Shown here: piece after piece, positions 1-7,939 of the stretch
How the letters are laid out: each line of letters begins with the position of its first letter
How positions within the stretch are numbered: the stretch's first letter is position 1
Assembly: GCF_018122655.1 (NCBI RefSeq)
Contig: NZ_JAGRQC010000002.1
Span: 62,001 to 126,000 of the forward strand
DNA length: 64,000 nt
Origin: Stakelama marina
GTDB lineage: Bacteria > Pseudomonadota > Alphaproteobacteria > Sphingomonadales > Sphingomonadaceae
Direction of reading: 5' to 3'
Translations under genes and position numbers: made by a program
Notes under the pieces: model-generated
What the model saw: only the letters and a program-made list of their open reading frames with translations
The model's database searches: none
Told to the model about the DNA's origin: nothing

Positions 1-155
1 TCGAGGCCAAGCAGCTGCGCATCGCCCTCACGCCGATCGCGCGTGACGCCCGGCTGGTCATCGACAAGCGCGAGGCGCTTTCCGACCAGCCGATTGAACA
101 GCGTCGATTTGCCGACATTGGGCCGGCCGATAATGGCGACGACGGGAAGGGTCAT
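1..155 (-). CDS. der: Ribosome-assembly GTPase Der, N-terminal 51 codons only
   Basis: Der (EngA) is a tandem-GTPase-domain protein needed for 50S subunit maturation. Only the start of the gene lies in the window. It begins with ATG at 155 and reads [20 protein letters not shown], which contains the G1/P-loop GRPNVGKST of the first GTPase domain, followed by a DDQPGVTRD segment typical of the Der switch I region. The rest of the gene runs off the left edge. It lies 83 bases downstream of bamB on the same strand. The order yfgM-bamB-der is the classical proteobacterial arrangement, so co-transcription is likely. Confidence 0.93.
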   Translation of the reverse strand, partial: MTLPVVAIIGRPNVGKSTLFNRLVGKRLALVDDQPGVTRDRREGDAQLLGL

Positions 156-238
156 GGCGTGCAATCATATCCGTTTCGGCGCGCGTGGCCATGCCGGGTC
201 GATTCCGGCACGACGACGCGAACAAACCTTTGCCGGAC

Positions 239-1567
239 CTAGCGATAGGCGATGATGCGCCCGCCGTCGGTCAGCATATAGAGCATGTTGTTCGCCACTA
301 CCGGCGACAGCGAGAAGCTTCCCTTGGTCGTCATCGTCGCGCCGACGGCGCCGTCGGTCGGCGAAACCGAGGTGATCTGCCCTTCCGAATTGGCGAGGAT
401 CAGGCGGTTGCCCGCCATGACGGGCCCGACCCAGCTGATCGGGTCCTTCTTCTTCTTCATGTTGCGATAGTTCTGAAGCTGCGAAATCCAGCGCACCTTG
501 CCCGTGGAGCGCGCCATGTTGAGCAGCTTGCCATCATCGGTAACGACATAAATCCAGTCGCCGACGACCCACGGCGTCGAAATCCCCGCGAGATTCTGCT
601 CCCACAGCCGACGTCCGCTCAGGATGTCGAGCGCGACCATGCGACCGCCCTGCCCCACGGCATAGACCTGATCGTTGTCGATCACCGGATCGGCATCGAT
701 ATCGGCGAGCGACGACACCGATATCGAGATGCTCGACCGCGAAAGGCTGTCGCCCCAAAGCTGATTGCCGTTCTCGTAGCGATAGGCGTTGAGCTCACCC
801 GAGGAAAAGCCCGCGACGACGGTCCCGCGCGCTGCCGCCGGCGCCGCGACGCCAAAGACGCCCTGCGATTCGAGCGACCCCGACTGCGTCCACACGACAT
901 GGCCGTCAGCCTGCGACAGCGCGAACAGCTGATTGTCCTGGCTCAGCACATAGACATTGCCATTGGCGAGCGTCGGCGACCCGCGCAGCGGACCGCCCGA
1001 ACCCGGCTTCTGCCGCCAGATTTCGCTGCCATCGGCCGCATTCATCGCGACCACGTCGCCAAGACCGTTGGTCGCGTAGAGCTTGCCGTTTTCGAAGCTG
1101 ACACCGCCGCCGAACAGCGAGCGGGCATTTTCGGTATTGTTGCTCGTCTTGTGCACCCAGACCTGGCTGCCATTGTCGGCGGCAAAGGCGTGGACCGCAC
1201 CCTCGGTATCCATGACGTACAGATGCCCATCTGCGACGACCGGCGCGGCGGCAAGATGCGCGCGGTCAGATCCGCCGGGGATCTGCGCCGTCCAAGCCTG
1301 GCTGAGCGTGTCGCCAAGCGCGAGGTTGCCCATCGCCTTGGGCGCGTCGCCGCCGGGCTGCGTCCAGTTGGCATTCGCGGTCGGCGCGGGCACGGTGACC
1401 GGCACGTTGGCGATCGTCTCGTCAGGCTTGATCGAATTTTCGGTGACAAGGATCGGCACGCGCTCGCCAAGCACCGGCGTCGTCTTCTTGCCGCCCTTGA
1501 AAATACCACATGCGCTGAGCGCGATCAGCGCCGACAGTGCGACAGTCGTCTTCGCCTTCTTCATCAT
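239..1567 (-). CDS. bamB: Outer-membrane assembly lipoprotein BamB (PQQ-repeat beta-propeller)
   Basis: BamB is the beta-propeller lipoprotein of the BAM complex, which inserts beta-barrel proteins into the outer membrane. The 442-residue product begins MMKKAKTT and has a hydrophobic signal ending in the lipobox LSAC, so Cys20 is the expected lipidated residue. The body shows repeated propeller-blade signatures such as VYVLSQDN, LYVMDTEG and IYVVTDDG, each with an alternating Asp/Gly turn, as in PQQ-like repeats. The ATG at 1567 overlaps the TGA of the upstream yfgM-like gene (ATGA), which fixes the start; an immediately following ATG at 1564 is the alternative. A longer reading frame upstream lies entirely inside the yfgM-like gene and was not used. 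Confidence 0.9.
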   Translation of the reverse strand: MMKKAKTTVALSALIALSACGIFKGGKKTTPVLGERVPILVTENSIKPDETIANVPVTVPAPTANANWTQPGGDAPKAMGNLALGDTLSQAWTAQIPGGSDRAHLAAAPVVADGHLYVMDTEGAVHAFAADNGSQVWVHKTSNNTENARSLFGGGVSFENGKLYATNGLGDVVAMNAADGSEIWRQKPGSGGPLRGSPTLANGNVYVLSQDNQLFALSQADGHVVWTQSGSLESQGVFGVAAPAAARGTVVAGFSSGELNAYRYENGNQLWGDSLSRSSISISVSSLADIDADPVIDNDQVYAVGQGGRMVALDILSGRRLWEQNLAGISTPWVVGDWIYVVTDDGKLLNMARSTGKVRWISQLQNYRNMKKKKDPISWVGPVMAGNRLILANSEGQITSVSPTDGAVGATMTTKGSFSLSPVVANNMLYMLTDGGRIIAYR

Positions 1568-2304
1568 CCCGCAGTCTTTTCCTTCGTATTCGCGTCGCCG
1601 TCGCTCTGCTTGCCGGCGCCCTTTTTCTGCGCCGCAGCCTCGGTATCCAATACGCCCGCCATCTGAACCGCACGTTGCCGGATCGATTCGGGCACATTGT
1701 CGGCAGCGGCAATATCGCTGAACATCTTGCTCGCCAGATCGGGCCGGTTGGCGCGCAGATAGGCGAGCGCGACCATCTCCCCGGCGCTGCCGAACCACGG
1801 GCTCTGCTTGTTGGCGAGCGCGCGCAGCCGCTGGATGATCGCGTCGGGCTTCAGCGTGTCGAACTCAACCGCGGTCTGGCGGATCGTCGCGAGGTCGCGA
1901 TACGGCTTGGCCAGGCTCTGGTCATTGGCGATTGCGGCAAACTTCTTCGCCGCGCCCTTGTCATCGTCCTTCTTGAGGAGCGCATCGGCCTGCGCGAACG
2001 TCGCCATCGCGCGGTAGCCTTCGCTATCGGACTGGGCGAGTTCGGCGAGCGGTTTCTGCGCCTTGTCAGAATTGTCGGCGGCCAGCGCTTCCAGCGCCGT
2101 ATCGAACTTCTCGCCGCGCTGCTCCGCGGTGCTCTGATTGTGCGTGTGCCAGTACATCCAGCCGCCGACGGCGACGATGACGACCACGATCAGCACCGCG
2201 ATCCATTTGCCCCAGCGCCGGCCGAATTCGGTCAGCTGGTCGCGCCGCATTTCCTCATCGACTTCGCGAAAAAATGCTTCGTTGGATTCGGGGGACAACG
2301 CCAA
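1564..2304 (-). CDS. YfgM-like tetratricopeptide membrane protein
   Basis: The 246-residue protein has a short cytosolic N-terminus, one transmembrane helix at about residues 34-52 (WIAVLIVVVIVAVGGWMYW) and a periplasmic helical domain with TPR-like content (LAELAQSDSEGYRAMATFAQ). This matches the YfgM / DUF2133 family, in which YfgM is an ancillary partner of SecYEG and periplasmic chaperones. Position immediately before bamB and der matches the gene order of many proteobacteria and supports the assignment. The C-terminal tail is Lys/Asp/Gly-rich and low in complexity. The stop codon overlaps the bamB start by four bases, so the two are probably translationally coupled. Confidence 0.85.
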   Translation of the reverse strand: MALSPESNEAFFREVDEEMRRDQLTEFGRRWGKWIAVLIVVVIVAVGGWMYWHTHNQSTAEQRGEKFDTALEALAADNSDKAQKPLAELAQSDSEGYRAMATFAQADALLKKDDDKGAAKKFAAIANDQSLAKPYRDLATIRQTAVEFDTLKPDAIIQRLRALANKQSPWFGSAGEMVALAYLRANRPDLASKMFSDIAAADNVPESIRQRAVQMAGVLDTEAAAQKKGAGKQSDGDANTKEKTAG

Positions 2305-2374
2305 GGAAAAGCTCCATCAGAGGGATGCGGGTGAAGGCCGCGGACCTTAGCCGCGCGGCACCAGAAAACCTAGA

Positions 2375-3241
2375 TCAGTTTTTGGGCGCGTAAACCTGTT
2401 CCTCGCCGGGAAAGCTCCGCGCCCGAACATCGGCCGCATAGCGTTCAACCGCGGCGGAAATGCGGCCGGCCATATCGTCGAATTTCTTCACGAAACGCGG
2501 CGTGCGTTCGAACAGGCCGAGCATGTCCTCGGCCACGAGCACCTGCCCGTCACACGCCTTCGATGCGCCGATCCCGATGACCGGGCAACCGATGCGCTGC
2601 GTCACCTCGATCGCGATGGGTTCGACCACGCCTTCGACCACGACAGCGAAGGCGCCAGCCTCCGCCACAGCGGCGGCATCGCCGACGATCTTTTCCGCCT
2701 CCGCATCGCTGCGGCCGCGTGCGCCATAGCCGCCAAGCATGTTCACCGCCTGCGGCGTCAGGCCGACATGGCCCATGACCGGAATTCCGCGCTCGGAAAG
2801 GAAGCGGACGGTGTCGGCCATTGCCGCACCGCCTTCCATCTTCACGGCCGCGGCGCCGGTCTGTTTGAGGAGCCACGATGCGCTTTCGAACGCCTTTTCG
2901 GGCGACGCCTCGTAACTGCCGAACGGCATGTCGATCACGACGAGCGCATGATAGCTGCCACGCACGACTGCCGCGCCATGCGCGGCCATCATCTCCAGCG
3001 TCACCGGCACCGTCGACGGCAGGCCGTAGATCACCTGCCCCAGGCTGTCGCCGACCAGCAGCATGTCGCAATGCGGATCGAGCAGTTGCGCCATGCGAAC
3101 CGTATAGGCCGTCAGCATTACCAGCGGTTCGTTGTCGGCGCCCTTGCGCTTGCGGATCGCCGGTACGGTCAGCCGTTTCATCGGCGCGGAAACCGGCGTC
3201 GCGCGGCTCGTCGAACTGTCGATCGTGTAGGTCGTGGACAT
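2375..3241 (-). CDS. panB: 3-methyl-2-oxobutanoate hydroxymethyltransferase
   Basis: PanB transfers a hydroxymethyl group from 5,10-methylene-THF to 2-oxoisovalerate, giving ketopantoate, the first committed step toward pantothenate and CoA. The 288-residue protein shows the family signatures [14 protein letters not shown] (metal-binding Asp), [31 protein letters not shown] and [11 protein letters not shown]. The ATG at 3241 gives a short N-terminal tail before the conserved core; a longer frame upstream would add a non-conserved Arg-rich leader. The length fits the family (about 260-290). It sits 70 bases upstream of the yfgM-like gene on the same strand. panC is not present in the window. 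Confidence 0.95.
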   Translation of the reverse strand: MSTTYTIDSSTSRATPVSAPMKRLTVPAIRKRKGADNEPLVMLTAYTVRMAQLLDPHCDMLLVGDSLGQVIYGLPSTVPVTLEMMAAHGAAVVRGSYHALVVIDMPFGSYEASPEKAFESASWLLKQTGAAAVKMEGGAAMADTVRFLSERGIPVMGHVGLTPQAVNMLGGYGARGRSDAEAEKIVGDAAAVAEAGAFAVVVEGVVEPIAIEVTQRIGCPVIGIGASKACDGQVLVAEDMLGLFERTPRFVKKFDDMAGRISAAVERYAADVRARSFPGEEQVYAPKN

Positions 3242-3305
3242 GGCGAGCGCTCTAGGCGCTCGCCGCCCCCGCGCCAAGCGCAACGCGGCACGACGTTCAT
3301 TAAAC

Positions 3306-3334
3306 TTGACTACATGTTATATATATTTTACATT
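3306..3334 (+). promoter_or_regulatory. Probable promoter of the membrane protein/XRE pair
   Basis: TTGACT at 3306-3311 and TACATT at 3329-3334 are separated by 17 bases in an AT-rich block that contrasts with the surrounding DNA. They lie 32 bases upstream of the ATG at 3366. A GGAGG ribosome-binding site is at 3356-3360. Confidence 0.6.
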
Positions 3335-3355
3335 GAGTCGTATATTATGAACATG
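3313..3355. promoter_or_regulatory. Inverted repeat overlapping the promoter, candidate operator
   Basis: CATGTT at 3313-3318 and AACATG at 3350-3355 form a perfect 6-base inverted repeat, both next to TATA-rich runs. The pair brackets the -10 region, so a dimer bound here could repress. The XRE-type protein encoded at 3791 is the obvious candidate ligand. This is inference from position only. Confidence 0.35.
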
Positions 3356-3365
3356 GAGGAAGCGT

Positions 3366-3791
3366 ATGGCCTTTCGGGAAAAGCTCGCATGGGCGCTGCT
3401 GGCAACCACGGTCGGCGGCTATGCCGTCTATCTGCTTATGCTTCGCTCGGTCACTTCCTCGGCAGGCTGGGATGCGCCGGTCGAAGCGCTGGTGCCGGCA
3501 TTGATCGGCATGACGATCCTGATGATCGTGCTGGCGATTGTCGGCGCGATCGTCGCGACAGTTTCCGCTCCGCAAGAGGCCGGCGCTTCGGACGAACGCG
3601 ACCTGGCGATACGGCGCATCGGCCGGTCGCGCGCCTATGGCGTGATGATCTCCGGCGTCTGCGGAATAATCATCCTCGCGGTGTCCGGTTCGAACATGTT
3701 CCAGGCGGCGAACGCGCTGGTCAGCATCCTCGCGATCGCCGAAATCGTGCGCTATGGCAGCGAAGCCTGGAACTATCGGCGGGGCTATTGA
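3366..3791 (+). CDS. Four-helix membrane protein, DUF2178-like
   Basis: The 141-residue protein has four predicted transmembrane segments at about residues 8-26, 41-67, 90-108 and 112-130. Between helices 2 and 3 is a charged cytosolic loop, DERDLAIRRIGRSRAYG, resembling the DER(D/E)xxI motif of DUF2178 membrane proteins, which often neighbour small XRE regulators. The ATG at 3366 follows GGAGG by five bases. Its TGA shares a base with the ATG of the next gene (TGATG), so the two form a translationally coupled pair. No enzymatic or transport function can be read from the sequence. Confidence 0.75.
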   Translation: MAFREKLAWALLATTVGGYAVYLLMLRSVTSSAGWDAPVEALVPALIGMTILMIVLAIVGAIVATVSAPQEAGASDERDLAIRRIGRSRAYGVMISGVCGIIILAVSGSNMFQAANALVSILAIAEIVRYGSEAWNYRRGY

Positions 3792-4003
3792 TGGCCGCCC
3801 CTCCGATCAGCAACGACATCCGCACGCTGCGCTTCCTTGCCGGCGAAATGACGCAGGCCGAACTCGGCGAACGGATCGGCGTCACGCGCCAGACGATCGC
3901 CGCAATCGAGTCCGGCAAATATTCGCCCAGCCTCGAAGCGGCTTTCCGCATCGCGCAGGTCTTCGGCAAGCCGCTCGAAGAGGTGTTCCGCTGGGAAGGC
4001 TAG
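3791..4003 (+). CDS. Small XRE-family helix-turn-helix regulator
   Basis: The 70-residue protein is essentially one Cro/C1-type DNA-binding domain. MTQAELGERIGVTRQTI is the helix-turn-helix and ESGKYSPSLEAAFRIAQVF the following helices; the ending EEVFRWEG is typical of single-domain regulators paired with a membrane protein. It begins one base inside the stop of the upstream membrane-protein gene, so expression of the two is linked. It probably autoregulates from the AT-rich inverted repeat at 3313-3355. Its stop overlaps the end of the convergent gene at 4000 by four bases. Confidence 0.88.
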   Translation: MAAPPISNDIRTLRFLAGEMTQAELGERIGVTRQTIAAIESGKYSPSLEAAFRIAQVFGKPLEEVFRWEG

Positions 4004-4437
4004 GAAATCCAGCCGCGCCGCGTCGCCATTCGCGCGAACCAGACCTGAAGCACCGCGATCAGGACGATGATGATCGGAAAGATCGTCACCGCTGCGCCCT
4101 TCTCCGCGATCAGGTCGGTCGCCACGAGCACATAGGCGAACAGCACGACGACGGCGATCAGCGAGATTACATACAGTGCATGCGCGATGCGCCGCCGGAA
4201 CAGCAGCAGCACCGATCCCAGAAGGCCGCTCCACACGGCAATTCCGTTGACCCAATATTGCCACGCCGGCGTATTCGCCCGGAACGCCCGATCATAATCG
4301 GAAAGCCTCGCCACCTGGTCCGCGCTCATCGTCATGTCGGAATAGAATCCGTACACGCCCATCGCGCCCCAAAGCGTCAATATGATCGCGACTGCCCAGA
4401 ACCATGCCGGCGGTTTGCGCCTTATAACGGCATCCAT
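4000..4437 (-). CDS. Small four-helix membrane protein, unknown function
   Basis: The 145-residue protein has four predicted membrane helices at about residues 11-30, 62-81, 86-107 and 115-135, and a soluble loop after helix 1 containing SADQVARLSDYDRAFRANTP. The N-terminal part resembles small membrane proteins in sphingomonads that are sometimes labelled sugar transporter without evidence; I do not adopt that label. The start ATG at 4437 is preceded by a GGGGAG ribosome-binding site. It is convergent with the XRE gene and 79 bases downstream of the ArsC-like gene on the same strand. Confidence 0.7.
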   Translation of the reverse strand: MDAVIRRKPPAWFWAVAIILTLWGAMGVYGFYSDMTMSADQVARLSDYDRAFRANTPAWQYWVNGIAVWSGLLGSVLLLFRRRIAHALYVISLIAVVVLFAYVLVATDLIAEKGAAVTIFPIIIVLIAVLQVWFARMATRRGWIS

Positions 4438-4516
4438 GACATTTCTCCCCTATCAGGGGCAGAAATCATCCCGCAATTGAAAAAGATTGCAACTGCAATC
4501 GTCAGGATCAAGCGCC

Positions 4517-4867
4517 CTAGAGCAGCGCCTCGGCATAGTCGTCGGGTTTGAATCCGACGATCAGACCACCCGGATATTCGATCACCGGCCGCTTTATCAT
4601 CGACGGTTGCGCGGCCATCAGCGCAATGGCGCTGCTCTCGTCCAGATCGGCCTTGTCGGCGTCGGACAACTTGCGGAACGTCGTGCCCCGGCGATTGAGC
4701 AGCGTTTCCCATCCCGCGATTTCGCACCAGTGCGCGAGCCGGGCGGGGTCGGCCCCTTCCTTCTTATAATCGTGAAACTGATAGGCGATATGATGCTCGT
4801 CCAGCCACGCAAAGGCCTTCTTCATCGTGTCGCAGTTGCGAATGCCATATAATTCGGCCTTGGACAT
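4517..4867 (-). CDS. ArsC/Spx-family thioredoxin-fold reductase (YffB-like)
   Basis: The 116-residue protein has the thioredoxin-like fold of the ArsC/Spx/YffB family. It opens with YGIRNCDTMKKAFAWLD, where Cys12 is the family's N-terminal active Cys, and later has LLNRRGTTFRKL and the cis-Pro region MIKRPVI. The motif GIRNCDTMKKA and the lack of extra arsenate-reductase cysteines favour the YffB subgroup, whose in vivo substrate is not established, over a dedicated arsenate reductase. No ars genes are nearby. The start ATG at 4867 agrees with family alignments. An 18-bp palindrome lies about 80 bases upstream. Confidence 0.85.
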   Translation of the reverse strand: MSKAELYGIRNCDTMKKAFAWLDEHHIAYQFHDYKKEGADPARLAHWCEIAGWETLLNRRGTTFRKLSDADKADLDESSAIALMAAQPSMIKRPVIEYPGGLIVGFKPDDYAEALL

Positions 4868-4945
4868 TGATTTTCCCAGCTAATTGATCCGCGAACGGCT
4901 CAGTTCGATATGCCACAAACCACGACAGTTGGTGACCCCAATTTC

Positions 4946-4963
4946 CTGTAAGCAGGCTTACAG
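4946..4963. promoter_or_regulatory. Perfect 18-bp palindrome upstream of the ArsC-like gene
   Basis: CTGTAAGCAGGCTTACAG is a pair of 8-base arms (CTGTAAGC / GCTTACAG) around a 2-base centre, in the 230-base gap 4868-5097. It ends 79 bases before the start codon of the ArsC-like gene and has no T-tract, so an operator is more likely than a terminator. The remainder of this gap contains no gene that I can support. Confidence 0.35.
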
Positions 4964-5097
4964 CTAACGCCCCAGAGGCGGACGTTTGCGGTGCCCGCTG
5001 TGTCATCAGAAAGCGGTCGCTCGGCTAGGTCGCAAAGGCTCGTGCGGAATGGCCGAAAATGGGTGGGAACCTGCCGTAGCGGAACAACCGTATATCC

Positions 5098-5979
5098 CTA
5101 CTTCTCCTTTTTACAGGCGAGGTCTGCAGCATAGAGCCGCCATCCAGCAACCGTTGCATCACGCTCTCTGTTCGACCCGCCGTTCACAATCGACACAAAA
5201 CTCTCGCCAGTGATTTGATTAAGGACCGCATCAAGTCCATCCACCACTTTCTCTGGGCGGTAATGACGGACCCCCTCGAAAGCGTCTGGAGCGTGGTTCA
5301 CAAAAGAAATGGAGTGCGTGCGCAAAGAGCGCCGGTCATCCATTTGAGCGATAATCGCGGGCACCGCTGGCTTACCGAGCGCTTCGAGCCGATCGAATAT
5401 GCGCTGTTGCCGATCACCGCTGACGTGACCGAAACGGGCGATGAGTGTGCGCACTTCTGCGAAATGCGGTGATTTCGTGTCAGCTTGCCAGGAGGCGAGT
5501 ATCCGCGTCTGCCGCGAAGCCTCTGCTCGGGTAGCGGCCACCGTCAGATCAGTTGCCAGTTGCAAAGCGTTTTGCGTGTAGCCAGCGAAATAGAGACCTA
5601 CTGGTCCCTCATCCACTCTCTGGAGAAAAAGAATTGCCCGTTTGTCCGCAAGGCCGAGCATCGCATCATTCGACGGCTTATATGCAGCGTCTTGAGGATA
5701 GAAGCGGACGATCGCGCTTCTCATATCCTCGCCCTTCACTACGCTCTCTACCTCGACAGGAATGTCTAGATACTCCGGCGATGTTTTCTGCGCCTCCTCG
5801 GCAAGGCGCTGCTTCGGCACATCCATTTTGCCGATCAGCACGATATCGGACCCAGCGAGCAGGGCCGCGAGATGAGAATTCGACGGGCATAACTGTGAGG
5901 AGAACGATGCGGGGTTGGATGGAGTCGGAAAAAGGCCCAATCCAAAGACAATCGCTAGAAAGGAACTTCGCAGGATCAT
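5098..5979 (-). CDS. Unknown secreted protein in a lower-GC island
   Basis: The 293-residue protein starts with a plausible signal peptide (hydrophobic to about residue 24, MILRSSFLAIVFGLGLFPTP). A first domain, about residues 40-130, has alternating beta-like segments (SDIVLIGKM, DIPVEVESVVKG, AILFLQRV). A helical second half includes LEALGKPAVPAIIAQMDD, which resembles one HEAT-type repeat. I recognise no family. GC content is visibly lower than in the neighbours: bases 5161-5220 count 30 of 60. The flanking gaps of about 230 bases on each side are also atypical in composition. This suggests acquired DNA. The start ATG at 5979 is the only good one. Confidence 0.65.
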   Translation of the reverse strand: MILRSSFLAIVFGLGLFPTPSNPASFSSQLCPSNSHLAALLAGSDIVLIGKMDVPKQRLAEEAQKTSPEYLDIPVEVESVVKGEDMRSAIVRFYPQDAAYKPSNDAMLGLADKRAILFLQRVDEGPVGLYFAGYTQNALQLATDLTVAATRAEASRQTRILASWQADTKSPHFAEVRTLIARFGHVSGDRQQRIFDRLEALGKPAVPAIIAQMDDRRSLRTHSISFVNHAPDAFEGVRHYRPEKVVDGLDAVLNQITGESFVSIVNGGSNRERDATVAGWRLYAADLACKKEK

Positions 5980-6210
5980 GGTGGCGATGATGCCACTTCC
6001 GACGCACGTCCGCTACGGAGTAGTTTCTTGCCCCTGCCAGAGTCCCGGTTACCGCTGCCGACGGCGGCTTACTCGTCCAAAACCCGCCAGTCTGAAAACC
6101 ACCCCAAAACCGGTCATCAACGCCAGCCTCACTATCTCACGAAAGCGGTCATACAGCGTTTACAGCTCCTTGAACTTGCTCGCAGTTGCGGATTCCGTTG
6201 ATCGTTACCG

Positions 6211-6810
6211 TCATGGCTTGCCCTTCTGCTGTGCTGCGCGGCAATGCGCAACGACCTGCTTCAGCTCGGGCGCAACCGGAACCGAAAGCGGGTCGCGCCC
6301 GTCAAGATCGCTCTCGATCGTTCCACGCGCCGCCAGCAATGTCTTCAGCCACGGTTCGCGAAGCGGCATTCGGCCGTAATAGCCCGGATGGTCTTCGGTT
6401 TCGGGAAATGCGCGCAGCAACGTGTTGCCGCTGGGCAGGAACAGGTTGAGCGCGACCGGAGCCTCGCTGTCGGGCTGCGCGAGCCGATAGAATATCAGTT
6501 GCCGCCCCGGCGCGTCGCATCGGACGCTCAGGCTGCCTTCGCCTTTCGGCGGCCCGAAAACCGCAGTCATGCCGTCCGGGTCCTGCCGGATATACCAGCG
6601 CCCCTCGCGCGGGGGCGGCGGAATGGAAACCGCGGCACTCCCTGGCGCGGGCGTCGGCGAAACCACGGGCGGTCCGTCATCCTCCGGCGTCGGCGTCGCC
6701 TCGGGCTCGGCGATGGCGGTGCTGTTATTCTGGGTCGCCGCATCGTCGCCCCCGCCGCACCCGGCAAGCGCCATAGCGACCGTGAGAGCGAGTGCGATGC
6801 GTGCCCTCAA
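6211..6810 (-). CDS. Lipoprotein of unknown function, TTG start
   Basis: The 199-residue product has a lipoprotein signal (MALAGCGGG, lipobox LAGC), then a Pro/Thr/Glu-rich linker of about 40 residues, then a globular domain with GRWYIRQDPDGMTAVFGPP, two cysteines (RCDAP, VAHCRAA) and a conserved look. The only start that keeps the full signal peptide is TTG at 6810, which overlaps the TGA of the upstream lipoprotein gene (TTGA). The next in-frame ATG would remove most of the signal. It forms a pair with the upstream lipoprotein gene. The 231-base gap downstream (5980-6210) contains nothing I can support. Confidence 0.72.
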   Translation of the reverse strand: MRARIALALTVAMALAGCGGGDDAATQNNSTAIAEPEATPTPEDDGPPVVSPTPAPGSAAVSIPPPPREGRWYIRQDPDGMTAVFGPPKGEGSLSVRCDAPGRQLIFYRLAQPDSEAPVALNLFLPSGNTLLRAFPETEDHPGYYGRMPLREPWLKTLLAARGTIESDLDGRDPLSVPVAPELKQVVAHCRAAQQKGKP

Positions 6811-7220
6811 CAGCGCACCCGTATCGTTCGGGCGGCATCGGCAACGACACGCAGCTTGCCGTCGTCCGAAAGGCTCAGGCGATATTGGCGTTCCTCGGTC
6901 ATGCCCTCGCTATCAAGTGTCGCGGCCACGACCAATTCGCCGTCGGCACGCGTTACCAACCGAACCCGCGCGGTTCCCGCATAGAATTTCAGTCGGTCGC
7001 GGCTGACGACGAGTCGCATCTCGCTGTCCGGCCTTGTGCAGGCATCGGCGCTTGTGTCCCACGTCCCCGCAAAGCGCTGAGGAATCGTATCGCCAGCCTG
7101 CGATACCGCGTTCGCAGCGCCCACATTATCTGCCGCTGGAGCCGGTTCCGCATCGTTGCCGCCGCACGCTGCAAGCCCGAAGGCAAGAATCGAAGCGATC
7201 AACAGCCCGGCGCGCGCCAT
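6807..7220 (-). CDS. Small lipoprotein of unknown function
   Basis: The 137-residue product starts MARAGLLIASILAFGLAACGG, a lipoprotein signal with lipobox LAAC, followed by a short acidic linker and a compact beta-rich domain (FAGTWDTSADACTRPDSEMRL, VVSRDRLKFY, YRLSLSDDGKLRVV). The pattern of short strands with a GTW motif resembles small lipocalin-like or avidin-like lipid or ligand sensors, but this is only a structural impression. The start at 7220 places the signal correctly. The gene ends inside the next one (TTGA overlap), so the two lipoproteins are probably made together. Confidence 0.75.
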   Translation of the reverse strand: MARAGLLIASILAFGLAACGGNDAEPAPAADNVGAANAVSQAGDTIPQRFAGTWDTSADACTRPDSEMRLVVSRDRLKFYAGTARVRLVTRADGELVVAATLDSEGMTEERQYRLSLSDDGKLRVVADAARTIRVRC

Positions 7221-7275
7221 GCGATATTCCTTTTTCAGACCGGCGGCGAATGAGAGGTTCGCCGCCCGGGTCTTG

Positions 7276-7809
7276 TCACGCGAGGCGAAGGCGGCGGCCG
7301 AACATGCGCGGTGCAGTGCTAGACAGCACGGAATGCGCTGCGAGCAGCGCGGCAAGCCAGACGGCATTGTTCAGCCCCAGGCCAAGCACGATGTCGGCGG
7401 TGAAGGTGTGAAGCCCGCCAAAGGCGAGCGCAACGAGATAAAGCGCCCCTTCATAGGCGACATAGGCGGCGACCGCAGCGATCGCAGTGCGAACCAGCGT
7501 GGCGCCTTCGCCCCCGGTCATCCGGCGCGCCACCAAATAGGACAGCATCGTTCCGCCGCCCAGCGCCGCTCCCCAGCCGATCGAATAAGTGTCGACCGGA
7601 TAGCCGGACAGGCAGTAACCCGACGCCTGATTGAGCAGCCAGCAACCCATCGCCGTCAACGCACCGCGGCGCACGTCCATCGTAACCGCAGCGACGGTAG
7701 CGACCGCGACGAAGGGCGTCATGCAGGCGAAGACCATCGAACCCGCCACTGCAAAAATGGCGAGCGTAAGCGGCCACAGGATATCGCGGATCAGCGGATT
7801 GGCGGTCAT
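7276..7809 (-). CDS. Polytopic membrane protein downstream of guaA, unknown function
   Basis: The 177-residue protein has about five or six hydrophobic segments: ILWPLTLAIFAVAGSMVFA, TPFVAVATVAAVTM, LTAMGCWLLNQASGYCL, WGAALGGGTMLSYLV, LVRTAIAAVAAYVAY and the C-terminal VWLAALLAAHSVL. The size and the mixture of small residues in the helices recall small vitamin-uptake membrane proteins, but no diagnostic motif is present. The start ATG at 7809 follows AAGGA by nine bases. It is 130 bases downstream of guaA on the same strand. I looked for a cobalamin riboswitch in that gap and did not find the conserved boxes. Confidence 0.7.
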   Translation of the reverse strand: MTANPLIRDILWPLTLAIFAVAGSMVFACMTPFVAVATVAAVTMDVRRGALTAMGCWLLNQASGYCLSGYPVDTYSIGWGAALGGGTMLSYLVARRMTGGEGATLVRTAIAAVAAYVAYEGALYLVALAFGGLHTFTADIVLGLGLNNAVWLAALLAAHSVLSSTAPRMFGRRLRLA

Positions 7810-7939
7810 CGGTCGGTCCTTCGGTTGGTGCGGAGCGCGCATGGCAGCGCACGATGTTCTCGGGCGGTTGTAGTCGCTTGGTCGATCGGAATGAAGGGGT
7901 TGCGGCAGCTTGCTCCGCCGGGCGAACCGGGCGAACGGT

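Noticed and set aside
4517..4867. Arsenate reductase of an ars operon
   Set aside because: The protein is YffB-like and no arsB/arsR genes are nearby.
7810..7939. Possible cobalamin or other riboswitch upstream of the membrane protein after guaA
   Set aside because: The conserved B12-box and its flanking helices are not present in the 130 bases; only a 9-base tandem GTTCGCCCG repeat is seen.
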